A stretch of DNA of 5,329 bases, taken from Deltaproteobacteria bacterium (GTDB taxonomy: Bacteria > Desulfobacterota > DSM-4660 > Desulfatiglandales > HGW-15). The position numbers were made by a program, and so were the translations under genes. Of this stretch, positions 1-5,329 are shown piece after piece. The notes beneath the pieces were generated by a model. The model was given only the letters and a program-made list of their open reading frames with translations, had not been told where the DNA came from and did no database searches. Position 1 is the first letter of the stretch. Every line of letters starts with the position of its first letter. The stretch covers positions 1 through 5,329 of the forward strand of contig JAFGPH010000584.1 of assembly GCA_016926135.1 (NCBI GenBank). The letters run 5' to 3'.

Positions 1-1373
1 ACCGCCGCCTCCAGGACCGCAGGGTGCTCGTACAGGGTCTCCTCCACCTCGCGGGGGAAGACGTTTTCCCCCCCGGAGACGATCATGTCCTTCTTCCTGT
101 CCACGATATAGATGTATCCCTTCTCGTCGTAGCGCCCCATATCCCCCGTGTGCACCCAGCCTTCCACGATCGTCTCCGCCGTCTCCCCGGGCTTCCGCCA
201 CCACTCCTTCATGGTTCCCTTGCTCTGAACGATGATCTCTCCCACATCTCCAGGTTCCACATCATGGCCTTCTTCGTCCACGATCCGGACATGCACCCCA
301 ATGTGCGGGAACCCTGCGGAACCCAGCACGCGCTGCTCTTCAGGGGATCTATCCAGCACATTGTGCTGCATCTTGGAGAGCATGGTCACATTGGGACCGT
401 CCTCCGTGGCGCCGTAAAACTGAAGGAAGATGGACCCCCACCTCTCCATCCCCCTCTTCAGCAGCTCCACGGGCATGGGGGATGCGGCGTAGAACATCCG
501 CTTGAGGCTCCGCAGGTCATAGGTATCCACTTCAGGAAGGTTCAGGAAGGCCGCCAGGTGGGTGGGAACGATATGGATATCCGTAGCCTTCTCCTCCTCT
601 ATGACTTTCAGCGTCGCGACAGGGTCAAAAGAGACCTGCGGCATGATCACATTGGCGGCCCCCACAAAAAAGTATCCCCAGAGGTTCTTGGTGCCTCCCA
701 CATGAAACAGCGGCATGATCTGGATCTGCTTATCCCCGTGCTCCAGGCCGAGCGCCGTGGCAAATCTCCTTGTGTCGTCCATCCCGCGTGCGTGGGTGTA
801 GAGCGCCCCCCGAGGAACGCCCGTGGTCCCGCTCGTGTAGAAGATGAACACGGGGTCCTCCTCCTCCACCTGAACATCCGGTTCCTCCGCAGGATGGTCT
901 GCAATCCAGGCATCGTAGGAAACCATCTCAGGCGCCGCACCCTGCAAGGAAACGAAATGCCTAACTTTGGGGAGGCGGGGCCGCAGGGCCTGCACCATGT
1001 CCACAAACTGAGGACCCACAAACAGGACGCTCGCCTCGGAATAGTTGATCAGGTAGTCCAGTTCCTCCGATTTCAGCCGGGCGTTGAAGGGGGAGGCGAT
1101 GAATCCCCCCTTCATGGCGGCCCCGTAGAACTCCACATATTCCATACGATTCCAGCAAAGGGCCCCCAGCACCTCCCCCTTTCGCAGCCCCATGGCCGCC
1201 AGCCCATGGATCAGGCGGTTCACCCTGGCGTTGAACTCCAGAAAAGTGAGGGACGTCGAACCGACCTTGAACGCCAAATCATCGGAGTAGAGCAATGCGT
1301 TCCGATAGAGGATGTCCGCATACGTCCCCACCCGGTAACGGGAGAGTTCTTTGAGCAGGTATCTCCTGGACAT
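1..1373 (-). CDS. Acyl-CoA ligase (AMP-forming, FadD-like), 3' end cut by window edge
   Basis: Class I adenylate-forming enzyme, expected to activate a carboxylic acid with ATP to an acyl-adenylate and then transfer it to CoA, in the cytoplasm. The visible 457 residues hold the large N-terminal domain and the start of the C-terminal lid. The ATP-binding P-loop YTSGTTGVPRGA is at 179-190, with Arg188 where most relatives have Lys. The aromatic/adenine motif YGATE is at 320-324. GWVHTGD at 405-411 carries the ribose-binding Asp411, and the hinge region DRKKDMIVSGGENVFPREVE is at 425-444 with Arg426. Relatives are about 510-560 residues, so roughly 60-100 residues are missing, including the catalytic lysine of the A10 motif. 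The ATG at 1373 follows a strong GGAGGAGG 7 nt upstream. It lies 57 bp after dctM, so it is probably co-transcribed and acts on the imported acid. The family is certain; chain length or aryl specificity cannot be told from sequence. Confidence 0.93.
   Translation of the reverse strand, partial: MSRRYLLKELSRYRVGTYADILYRNALLYSDDLAFKVGSTSLTFLEFNARVNRLIHGLAAMGLRKGEVLGALCWNRMEYVEFYGAAMKGGFIASPFNARLKSEELDYLINYSEASVLFVGPQFVDMVQALRPRLPKVRHFVSLQGAAPEMVSYDAWIADHPAEEPDVQVEEEDPVFIFYTSGTTGVPRGALYTHARGMDDTRRFATALGLEHGDKQIQIMPLFHVGGTKNLWGYFFVGAANVIMPQVSFDPVATLKVIEEEKATDIHIVPTHLAAFLNLPEVDTYDLRSLKRMFYAASPMPVELLKRGMERWGSIFLQFYGATEDGPNVTMLSKMQHNVLDRSPEEQRVLGSAGFPHIGVHVRIVDEEGHDVEPGDVGEIIVQSKGTMKEWWRKPGETAETIVEGWVHTGDMGRYDEKGYIYIVDRKKDMIVSGGENVFPREVEETLYEHPAVLEAA
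531..550. repeat. Perfect 10-bp tandem duplication inside the ligase gene
   Basis: TTCAGGAAGG occurs twice back to back (531-540 and 541-550). Because the unit is not a multiple of three, the two copies code differently, as part of AFLNLPEV on the minus strand. Gain or loss of one copy would shift the ligase frame. The present two copies keep the frame open. Confidence 0.85.
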
Positions 1374-1380
1374 GGGGTTT

Positions 1381-1388
1381 CCTCCTCC
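1381..1388 (-). promoter_or_regulatory. Strong ribosome binding site of the acyl-CoA ligase
   Basis: On the minus strand GGAGGAGG sits 7 nt before the ATG at 1373, a near-ideal Shine-Dalgarno match. It fixes the ligase start. The ligase is therefore expected to be translated independently rather than by coupling to dctM, whose stop is 57 bp upstream. No terminator-like hairpin with a T tract is visible in this gap. Confidence 0.8.
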
Positions 1389-1430
1389 AACAAACGGCCA
1401 TGCCCTTTCCCGGCGCCTTTCCCCTGGCCT

Positions 1431-2744
1431 CTAATACCTCATGAGACTGGGCAGAACGGTGGCAATGGAAGGAAAGATCATGATGATCAACATGGCAAAG
1501 AGATCAATCAGCACAAAGGGCAAGGCAGACCTGAAGATATCGATCATCGAAATCCCCGAAGGCACCACCCCTTTCATCACAAACAGGACCAGGCCGAAGG
1601 GCGGGGTCTTCATCCCGATCTCCATGTTGATGAGGGTGAGCAGTCCAAACCAGACAGGATCGAAACCCAGGGCCTTCACGATGGGCATGAAGATAGGGAA
1701 GGTCACCATCATGATCGATACCGGCTCCATGAAGGTGCCCAGAAAGATCATCATGAACTGCATCACCACAACAATGAAGAAATGAGGGACGGGAAAACTG
1801 ACCGCAAGCTCCACAAGTCCTTTGCTGGCGCCGGTAAAGGCCAGGATCTGGCTGAAGGCCGTTGACCCGGTCAGGATCATGAACATCATCACGGTGATCC
1901 GCAGAGTGGAGTCCAGCGATTTCCTCATCACCGGCCAGCTCAGTTTCTTGTAAGCAGCCACAACCGCAACCGTCGTCACCACCCCCATGGCCGCCGACTC
2001 CGTGGGGGTGGCCAACCCGGCAAAAATCAGGCCTGTCACCACAAAAATGATCGTCCCAAAGGGCAGCACATGGACCGCGAACGCCTTGAGTTTCTCGGAC
2101 CACGGATACTTCCGGGGCGAATAGTCGGGCGCCATGCCGGGCTGCAGCGCACACCGGAGGATGATATATGCGATATACAGGGATGCCATCAATAATCCGG
2201 GAAGAAGCCCGGACATCAGAAGCTTGCCGATGGAGATCTCCATCAGAGACCCCAGAATCACTGCCAGAGCACTGGGAGGAATGATCATGGCCAGGGCGCC
2301 GCTCATGCACGAACCGATGGCTATGTTCTTGTGGTATCCCCTTTTCTCCATCTCGGGGAGCAACATGGAACCCAGCATGGCCGAAGTGCCCATGCTTGAG
2401 CCACTCAGGGTCGAGAAGAGTGTGGCCCCGCCGATGCTCAGGATGCAAAGCCTCCCCGGCAGGCGCCCCATCCACTTGTCCAGCGTATCCAAAGCCTTCA
2501 CAAAGACCCCTGAATGAAACAGGAATTCCCCCATGAGGACAAACATGGGCACCGGCAGGAGGACAAAGCTGCTGATGGAGGAAAAGATGGAATGGACGAG
2601 TTGACTGAGGCCCGCGGCCCCGCCCCAGAGAAAATAGATACCCACCACATCCACGATGGTAAAGGCGAGGAAAACCGGAAGACCCAGGGCCAGGAGAAAC
2701 AGGAACAACCCTACGATGAGAATCAGGAACGCCCACCACTCCAT
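1431..2744 (-). CDS. dctM: TRAP transporter large permease subunit (DctM family)
   Basis: Inner-membrane translocation subunit of a tripartite ATP-independent periplasmic transporter. By family knowledge it moves the bound organic acid inward, coupled to a sodium or proton gradient, in complex with DctQ. The 437-residue product matches the usual 425-440. It is very hydrophobic throughout, with about a dozen membrane segments starting at residues 6-28. Family motifs are in order: GATLFSTLSGSSMGTSAMLG at about 106-125, LLPEMEKRGYHK at 128-139, IIPPS at 154-158, GLATPTESAAMG at 243-254, and MEIGMKTPPFGLVLFVMKGV at 374-393. The ATG at 2744 was chosen because it overlaps the dctQ stop by one base and begins the first membrane segment. 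A longer in-frame reading would run back through most of dctQ in another frame. It is intact, with no frameshift. Substrate is not predictable from this subunit. Confidence 0.96.
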   Translation of the reverse strand: MEWWAFLILIVGLFLFLLALGLPVFLAFTIVDVVGIYFLWGGAAGLSQLVHSIFSSISSFVLLPVPMFVLMGEFLFHSGVFVKALDTLDKWMGRLPGRLCILSIGGATLFSTLSGSSMGTSAMLGSMLLPEMEKRGYHKNIAIGSCMSGALAMIIPPSALAVILGSLMEISIGKLLMSGLLPGLLMASLYIAYIILRCALQPGMAPDYSPRKYPWSEKLKAFAVHVLPFGTIIFVVTGLIFAGLATPTESAAMGVVTTVAVVAAYKKLSWPVMRKSLDSTLRITVMMFMILTGSTAFSQILAFTGASKGLVELAVSFPVPHFFIVVVMQFMMIFLGTFMEPVSIMMVTFPIFMPIVKALGFDPVWFGLLTLINMEIGMKTPPFGLVLFVMKGVVPSGISMIDIFRSALPFVLIDLFAMLIIMIFPSIATVLPSLMRY

Positions 2745-3235
2745 CAGCTTTTCACCCCCCATGCCTTGATGTTCCGAAAGAACTGTCTCCCGAACTCCCC
2801 CAGGAGGAAGAGATAGCCCAAAGCAATCAGAAGCAGGAAGGGGGCCTTTGGAACGGTCAGGGTCTTGGTCACCACGACCCCCGTCTGATAACACTCCCAG
2901 GCCGTGACCAAGCTGAACCAGCAGATCAAGGCGGATACGATGACCCCCATGGCGGAGGAGAGCAACACCAGGAACACCCGGCCCTTTCCTCCCAACCGCT
3001 CCACAAGGATATCCACGCTCACGTGCCCTCCCCTTTTCAGGAGCCACGGGGCCCCGAGGAAGGCCAGGCTGAAGAGGATGTACTCGCAGATCTCCACGCT
3101 CCAGACAATCGGCTGACGGACAAAATACCTCATGCAGATCTCGACGCATTCGATGATCACAGCCCCGCAGAGGAGTACCCCCGCCATGACGGCCATTCCA
3201 TCGATCACCCGGTCAAAAAGACCTTTGCCCTCCAT
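2744..3235 (-). CDS. dctQ: TRAP transporter small membrane subunit (DctQ family)
   Basis: Small integral membrane partner of DctM, needed for assembly and activity of the transporter. The 163-residue product fits the family (about 150-200). Four membrane segments are visible at about residues 12-34, 46-66, 86-112 and 128-150. The family signature between the first and third is present: Arg36, Trp45 and Glu48 (WSVEICEY), then FLGAPWLLKRGGHVSVD at 59-75 with Gly61, His71 and Asp75. The start at 3235 has a G-rich run (GGGGGAC) about 4 nt upstream, a modest Shine-Dalgarno. The TGA stop shares its A with the ATG of dctM (TGATG), so the two are very likely translationally coupled in equal amounts. 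A 132-bp gap with two inverted repeats separates it from dctP. Confidence 0.94.
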   Translation of the reverse strand: MEGKGLFDRVIDGMAVMAGVLLCGAVIIECVEICMRYFVRQPIVWSVEICEYILFSLAFLGAPWLLKRGGHVSVDILVERLGGKGRVFLVLLSSAMGVIVSALICWFSLVTAWECYQTGVVVTKTLTVPKAPFLLLIALGYLFLLGEFGRQFFRNIKAWGVKS

Positions 3236-3250
3236 AAGTCCCCCGTCAAC

Positions 3251-3279
3251 AGGGGCGGCATACCCTCAGCGCCGGCCCT
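3251..3279 (-). promoter_or_regulatory. Inverted repeat just upstream of the dctQ ribosome binding site
   Basis: AGGGGCGGC at 3251-3259 pairs with GCCGGCCCT at 3271-3279, eight of nine positions complementary with one internal mismatch, around an 11-nt loop. The foot of the stem lies 5 bases from the G run that serves as the dctQ Shine-Dalgarno. In the operon mRNA it could influence ribosome access or act as a 5' cap for a processed dctQM transcript. Both roles are inferred; only the pairing is seen. Confidence 0.45.
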
Positions 3280-3309
3280 GAACTGGATTTCCAATGGTTT
3301 TTATCTCCA

Positions 3310-3358
3310 CGCGGGGAAGGGTCAGGGAATACCCGGGAAAACGTGCCCTCTCCCCGCG
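3310..3358 (-). promoter_or_regulatory. Strong stem-loop 9 bp after dctP, without a T tract
   Basis: CGCGGGGA at 3310-3317 is the exact complement of TCCCCGCG at 3351-3358. After a single bulged base at 3350 the stem continues with AGGG at 3318-3321 and CCCT at 3346-3349, giving 12 base pairs. The loop holds a further short GGG/CCC pair. In the transcript direction it is followed by TGGAGATAAAAACC, which has no run of U. It is therefore not a canonical rho-independent terminator. The position, directly behind the binding-protein gene and before the membrane genes, suits a 3' stabiliser or partial attenuator that raises dctP mRNA relative to dctQM. That role is inference. Confidence 0.6.
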
Positions 3359-3367
3359 GATTCCCCG

Positions 3368-4378
3368 TTATTGCCATGGGAACGTGCCCTTGGGCACGGA
3401 TGCCTTCGAGGAAACGGCCCTCAGTTTCGGCCCGTATTCCGGGGCGTTCTCGATGACGAATTTCCACGTCTCGTCATAGCATATTTTCCGGAACTTCTCG
3501 GCCTCCTCGGCCGACAACTGAATCGTCTTCATGCCGGCCTTCTTTCTCACCGCATCCTCTTTCGCCTCGATCATGCTGTTGCGCATGGACCCGATCAATT
3601 CCATGTCCAGCATAATTTCCATCAAGAGGTCCTGCATATCCTTGGGGATTTTTTTCCATTTGTCCAGGTTGATCATTGTGGCAGGCTCCATCTGGAACAC
3701 GCCGGGATCGATCACGAATTTGGTCACTTCCTGGAGCCCCCAGCTGATCACGCCCACATTGGGCCACATGAATCCATCCACCACGCCCCGCTCCATGGAC
3801 GTGTAGATTTCATCCGGAGAGATCGTCACCGGGGTCGCGCCCAGGGCCTTCAGGAAAGGGATATACAGGGGCATGACCCTGATTTTCATACCCTTGAAAT
3901 CCTCAACCTTCTCGATTTTCTTGTTGCAGAATACCTTGAACGGAAGGAGGCTGTGGAATCTCCCCAGATACTTGGCATTGAGCCTCTTTTCGAAGACCTC
4001 TGTCCAGAGTTCAAAGGCACCGGACTTCCTTTCTTCCCATTCGGCGAGTTCGGTGAGACCCTTGCACCAGGCCTCCGGCATGAGGGGCTTCATATAGCCG
4101 AAAGGGTAGTAAAGGTTCATGTCAATCGTCCCCGACTTCACGGCATGGACCTGGTCAAAGGTCTTCAACACCTCGGGCCCGCCCACCCACTCGATTTTGA
4201 GCTTGCCCCCGGATCGCCGATTCACCTTCTCAACAAATATGGGAACCGGGTCGTTGTTCAGGTGGTTCTTCGGGAAGGCGGTTATCGCCTTCAAAACCGT
4301 GGTCTGAGCATGCCCTGCCGGTGTGCTGAAACACACCATGAGGGCTGCAACGATTGCCAATCCTATCGCTTTCTTCAT
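3368..4378 (-). CDS. dctP: TRAP transporter periplasmic substrate-binding protein (DctP family)
   Basis: Periplasmic receptor that binds an organic acid and delivers it to DctQM. The 336-residue length is typical. A Sec signal peptide is clear: MKK, a hydrophobic core at residues 4-18, and a likely cut after PAGHA (residue 24) before Gln25. The mature part has the DctP-type hallmarks: FKGMKIRVMP at 161-170 with Arg167, the residue that in characterised members salt-bridges the ligand carboxylate, followed by LGATPVTISPDEIYTSMERG at 179-198 and VVDGFMWP at 199-206. The ATG at 4378 was chosen because it starts the signal peptide and follows GGGAGGT. An in-frame extension to 4564 would bury the signal peptide and overlap tetR. 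Neighbours (TetR upstream, CoA ligase downstream) suggest an acid destined for CoA activation. The ligand is unknown; the DctP name marks the family, not C4-dicarboxylate use. Confidence 0.95.
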   Translation of the reverse strand: MKKAIGLAIVAALMVCFSTPAGHAQTTVLKAITAFPKNHLNNDPVPIFVEKVNRRSGGKLKIEWVGGPEVLKTFDQVHAVKSGTIDMNLYYPFGYMKPLMPEAWCKGLTELAEWEERKSGAFELWTEVFEKRLNAKYLGRFHSLLPFKVFCNKKIEKVEDFKGMKIRVMPLYIPFLKALGATPVTISPDEIYTSMERGVVDGFMWPNVGVISWGLQEVTKFVIDPGVFQMEPATMINLDKWKKIPKDMQDLLMEIMLDMELIGSMRNSMIEAKEDAVRKKAGMKTIQLSAEEAEKFRKICYDETWKFVIENAPEYGPKLRAVSSKASVPKGTFPWQ

Positions 4379-4382
4379 GTCA

Positions 4383-4389
4383 ACCTCCC
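4383..4389 (-). promoter_or_regulatory. Strong ribosome binding site of dctP
   Basis: On the minus strand GGGAGGT lies 4 nt (GGAGG core 5 nt) before the ATG at 4378. It decides the start in favour of the signal-peptide methionine over in-frame ATGs further upstream. It also predicts high translation, as expected for a binding protein made in excess of its membrane partners. The 106-bp gap from tetR shows no convincing separate promoter or terminator. Confidence 0.8.
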
Positions 4390-4484
4390 TTTCTTGCGCA
4401 AGGCCAAAGAAGTTCCTCCCAAGACATGAAACATACTCCATCATCCTCTCAATCCCACACAGACCGATACCACCCCCTTTCCTA

Positions 4485-5045
4485 TCAGATAAAAATCCCT
4501 CTGAAGAAGATCTCCAGAAAGGTTTCGGACAACGCTGTGGCAGAGTCCCTGCGGGAGTAATCAAACCAGTAGAAGACCCACGAACACATGCCGATCAAGG
4601 CAAATGCGGCGAATGTCTTGTCAACGTCCTTGACCCTACCTGCAGTCTCCAACTCGATCAAGGTCTTCCGCACCAGATCAAAGGCCCTTCTCCAGACGCT
4701 CCTGATGGCCTCGTAATGGTCGGGTGTCAGCCTCTTCACCTCGTGGATGAGCACCCGAGCCTTGCCCGTTCTTGCCAGGAGTTGGCTGTAGCTCAGCAGG
4801 AAATGACGCAGGCGCTCTTCTGGATCAAGGATCGCTTCGGCCGCCTCGATAATGGGGATCATGTCTCTTTTCACCGTGTGCTCATGGAGGAGGAAAAGCA
4901 GGTGTTCTTTGCTCTGGAAATAGTGAAAGAGCCCCCCCTTGCTCAGTCCCAGGGATTTGGCGATGAGCGACAGGGGTGTGTTGTCGTAGCCTCTTTCCGT
5001 AAACAACCCCAGAGCCGTTTCGTAGATTTCTTCTCTTCGGTCCAT
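4485..5045 (-). CDS. TetR/AcrR-family transcriptional regulator
   Basis: DNA-binding repressor, probable ligand-responsive regulator of its own operon. The 186-residue product is of normal TetR size. The N-terminal domain (about residues 3-50) has the standard pattern: ALGLFTERGYDNTPLSLIAK at 11-30 and the helix-turn-helix end LGLSKGGLFHYFQSKEHLL at 32-50. The C-terminal ligand and dimer domain ends with MCSWVFYWFDYSRRDSATAL then FLEIFFRGI, a layout like the KstR2/FadR-type regulators that respond to acyl-CoA; this resemblance is by eye. The ATG at 5045 is forced, since an in-frame TGA occurs at 5064-5066 with no other start between. Its Shine-Dalgarno (AGGGC, about 7 nt away) is weak, fitting low expression. 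It lies first in the operon, 106 bp before dctP, with a palindrome at its own promoter. The family is certain; the inducer is unknown. Confidence 0.93.
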   Translation of the reverse strand: MDRREEIYETALGLFTERGYDNTPLSLIAKSLGLSKGGLFHYFQSKEHLLFLLHEHTVKRDMIPIIEAAEAILDPEERLRHFLLSYSQLLARTGKARVLIHEVKRLTPDHYEAIRSVWRRAFDLVRKTLIELETAGRVKDVDKTFAAFALIGMCSWVFYWFDYSRRDSATALSETFLEIFFRGIFI

Positions 5046-5071
5046 TGGTAGGCCCTGAACAGGTCAAAAGC

Positions 5072-5087
5072 AACCGGTCGGTCGGTT
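5072..5087. promoter_or_regulatory. Candidate TetR operator, palindrome with three CGGT repeats
   Basis: The plus strand reads AACCGGTCGGTCGGTT. The outer arms AACCG and CGGTT are exact complements and the two 8-bp halves match at 6 of 8 positions. It also contains three back-to-back CGGT units (5075-5086). It begins 27 bp upstream of the tetR ATG and overlaps the predicted transcription start of the promoter at 5093-5122, where a bound repressor would block transcription. Size, symmetry and place fit a TetR-family site. No second equally good copy is visible before dctP. Confidence 0.6.
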
Positions 5088-5092
5088 TGTAT

Positions 5093-5122
5093 TTTGTACT
5101 TCTTCTTGTATCCTGATGTCAA
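5093..5122 (-). promoter_or_regulatory. Sigma-70-type promoter for tetR and the operon
   Basis: On the minus strand a perfect -35 box TTGACA (5117-5122) is followed, after 18 bp, by TACAAA (5093-5098), which matches four of six -10 positions. Transcription would start near 5086, inside the candidate operator, about 40 nt before the tetR ATG. A second TACAAA a few bases on could serve as an alternative. This is the best promoter upstream of the five-gene unit. Confidence 0.6.
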
Positions 5123-5156
5123 GGGTTAATCGGTAAGGGCACCATCCATTGCATTC

Positions 5157-5185
5157 TTGAAATTTCTGCGCTTTATTGAGATGAT
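5157..5185 (+). promoter_or_regulatory. Weak promoter candidate for pcm
   Basis: On the plus strand TTGAAA (5157-5162) and GATGAT (5180-5185, four of six -10 matches) are separated by 17 bp, about 60 bp before the pcm start. The match is modest and other AT-rich stretches (for example CATAAA at 5202) compete. It is listed because the divergent gene needs a promoter in the 201-bp gap 5046-5246 and this is the best spaced pair seen. Confidence 0.25.
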
Positions 5186-5246
5186 CCTGGGTACACCTTT
5201 TCATAAATACGGTGACGTATCCTGCAGCCATGAATGGAAGCATGCT

Positions 5247-5329
5247 ATGGCCCACGACTATCGCCTTGCCAGAGAGCGAATGGTAAAGAACCAGCTCATC
5301 CCCCGCGGCATCTCGGACAAGCGGGTGCT
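5247..5329 (+). CDS. pcm: Probable protein-L-isoaspartate O-methyltransferase, 5' end only
   Basis: Only 27 full codons lie in the window, reading MAHDYRLARERMVKNQLIP (residues 1-19) and then RGISDKRV. The pattern RMV..QL.PRGI.D.RVL is the typical N-terminus of bacterial Pcm, the cytoplasmic repair enzyme that methylates isoaspartyl residues in damaged proteins using S-adenosylmethionine. The methyltransferase domain lies beyond the right edge, so the call rests on the N-terminal motif alone. The ATG at 5247 has GGAAG at 5236-5240, 6 nt upstream. ATGs at 5230 and 5242 are in another frame that soon meets a stop, and the Met at codon 12 is a less likely start. It is divergent from the transport operon, 201 bp from tetR, with no evident functional link. 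Confidence 0.8.
   Translation, partial: MAHDYRLARERMVKNQLIPRGISDKRV

Noticed and set aside
24..1865. 613-codon open frame on the plus strand, antisense to the ligase and dctM
   Set aside because: The product is rich in His, Pro, Arg and Gly with no recognisable domain, and it runs across the gap between two clearly real genes on the other strand. It reflects the third-position G+C bias of those genes.
1431..3149. 572-codon version of dctM starting inside dctQ
   Set aside because: The first 135 residues are an out-of-frame reading of dctQ with no membrane pattern. The DctM family start is at 2744, overlapping the dctQ stop.
3310..3358. Rho-independent terminator after dctP
   Set aside because: The stem is strong, but the bases that follow it in the transcript direction are purine-rich with no U tract, so full termination is not supported.
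4393..4402. Perfect 10-bp palindrome CTTGCGCAAG just upstream of the dctP ribosome binding site
   Set aside because: Palindromes of this length are expected by chance a few times in a window of this size, it has no room for a loop, and it does not resemble the operator at 5072-5087.
3023..4429. 468-codon open frame on the plus strand, antisense to dctQ and dctP
   Set aside because: It has no family-like motif and crosses the 132-bp intergenic structure. The opposite strand has a signal peptide and full TRAP motifs over the same bases.
4462..4475. CCGATACCACC-like stretch in the tetR-dctP gap as a second regulator site
   Set aside because: It shares only a short CGGTC-type core with the site at 5072-5087 and lacks the paired arms.
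3368..4564. 398-codon version of dctP starting inside tetR
   Set aside because: It would put 62 residues ahead of a clear Sec signal peptide, and only the ATG at 4378 has a strong Shine-Dalgarno.
5064..5255. 63-codon open frame on the minus strand upstream of tetR
   Set aside because: It overlaps the promoter, the operator and the divergent pcm start, and has no visible ribosome binding site or family pattern.

Overview
The window holds five co-oriented genes on the minus strand and the first bases of a divergent gene on the plus strand. In minus-strand order they are a TetR-family regulator (5045-4485), the three parts of a TRAP-type carboxylate transporter (periplasmic binding protein dctP 4378-3368, small membrane subunit dctQ 3235-2744, large permease dctM 2744-1431), and an acyl-CoA ligase (1373 to beyond the left edge). 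On the plus strand, from 5247, are the first 27 codons of what looks like protein-L-isoaspartate O-methyltransferase (pcm).

The five minus-strand genes read as one operon. Gaps are 106 bp (tetR-dctP), 132 bp (dctP-dctQ), a 1-nt stop/start overlap (dctQ-dctM) and 57 bp (dctM-ligase), and I see no canonical terminator between them. Upstream of tetR is a TTGACA / 18 bp / TACAAA promoter. An imperfect palindrome built on three tandem CGGT units covers its predicted start point, so the natural reading is autorepression of the whole operon. The 132-bp dctP-dctQ gap carries two GC-rich inverted repeats, a plausible device for making more binding protein than membrane subunits.

Proposed joint function (inference): the binding protein captures an organic acid in the periplasm, DctQM imports it with an ion gradient, the ligase converts it to a CoA thioester, and the TetR protein senses the acid or its CoA ester and releases the promoter. 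The substrate cannot be read from the sequence. A monocarboxylate that needs CoA activation (fatty, aryl or alicyclic acid) fits better than the C4-dicarboxylates of classical Dct systems.

The organism is probably a Gram-negative bacterium with moderately high G+C (mid-to-upper 50s percent by eye). A TRAP system with a Sec-exported binding protein implies a periplasm. The combination of TRAP, acyl-CoA ligase and TetR, and the general look of the proteins, suggest a Desulfobacterota/Deltaproteobacteria-like acid degrader, but that placement is a guess. I see no mobile element, CRISPR array, tRNA or rRNA. This is a coherent catabolic operon of known families rather than an obviously new system; the more interesting points are its regulatory architecture and its undefined substrate.
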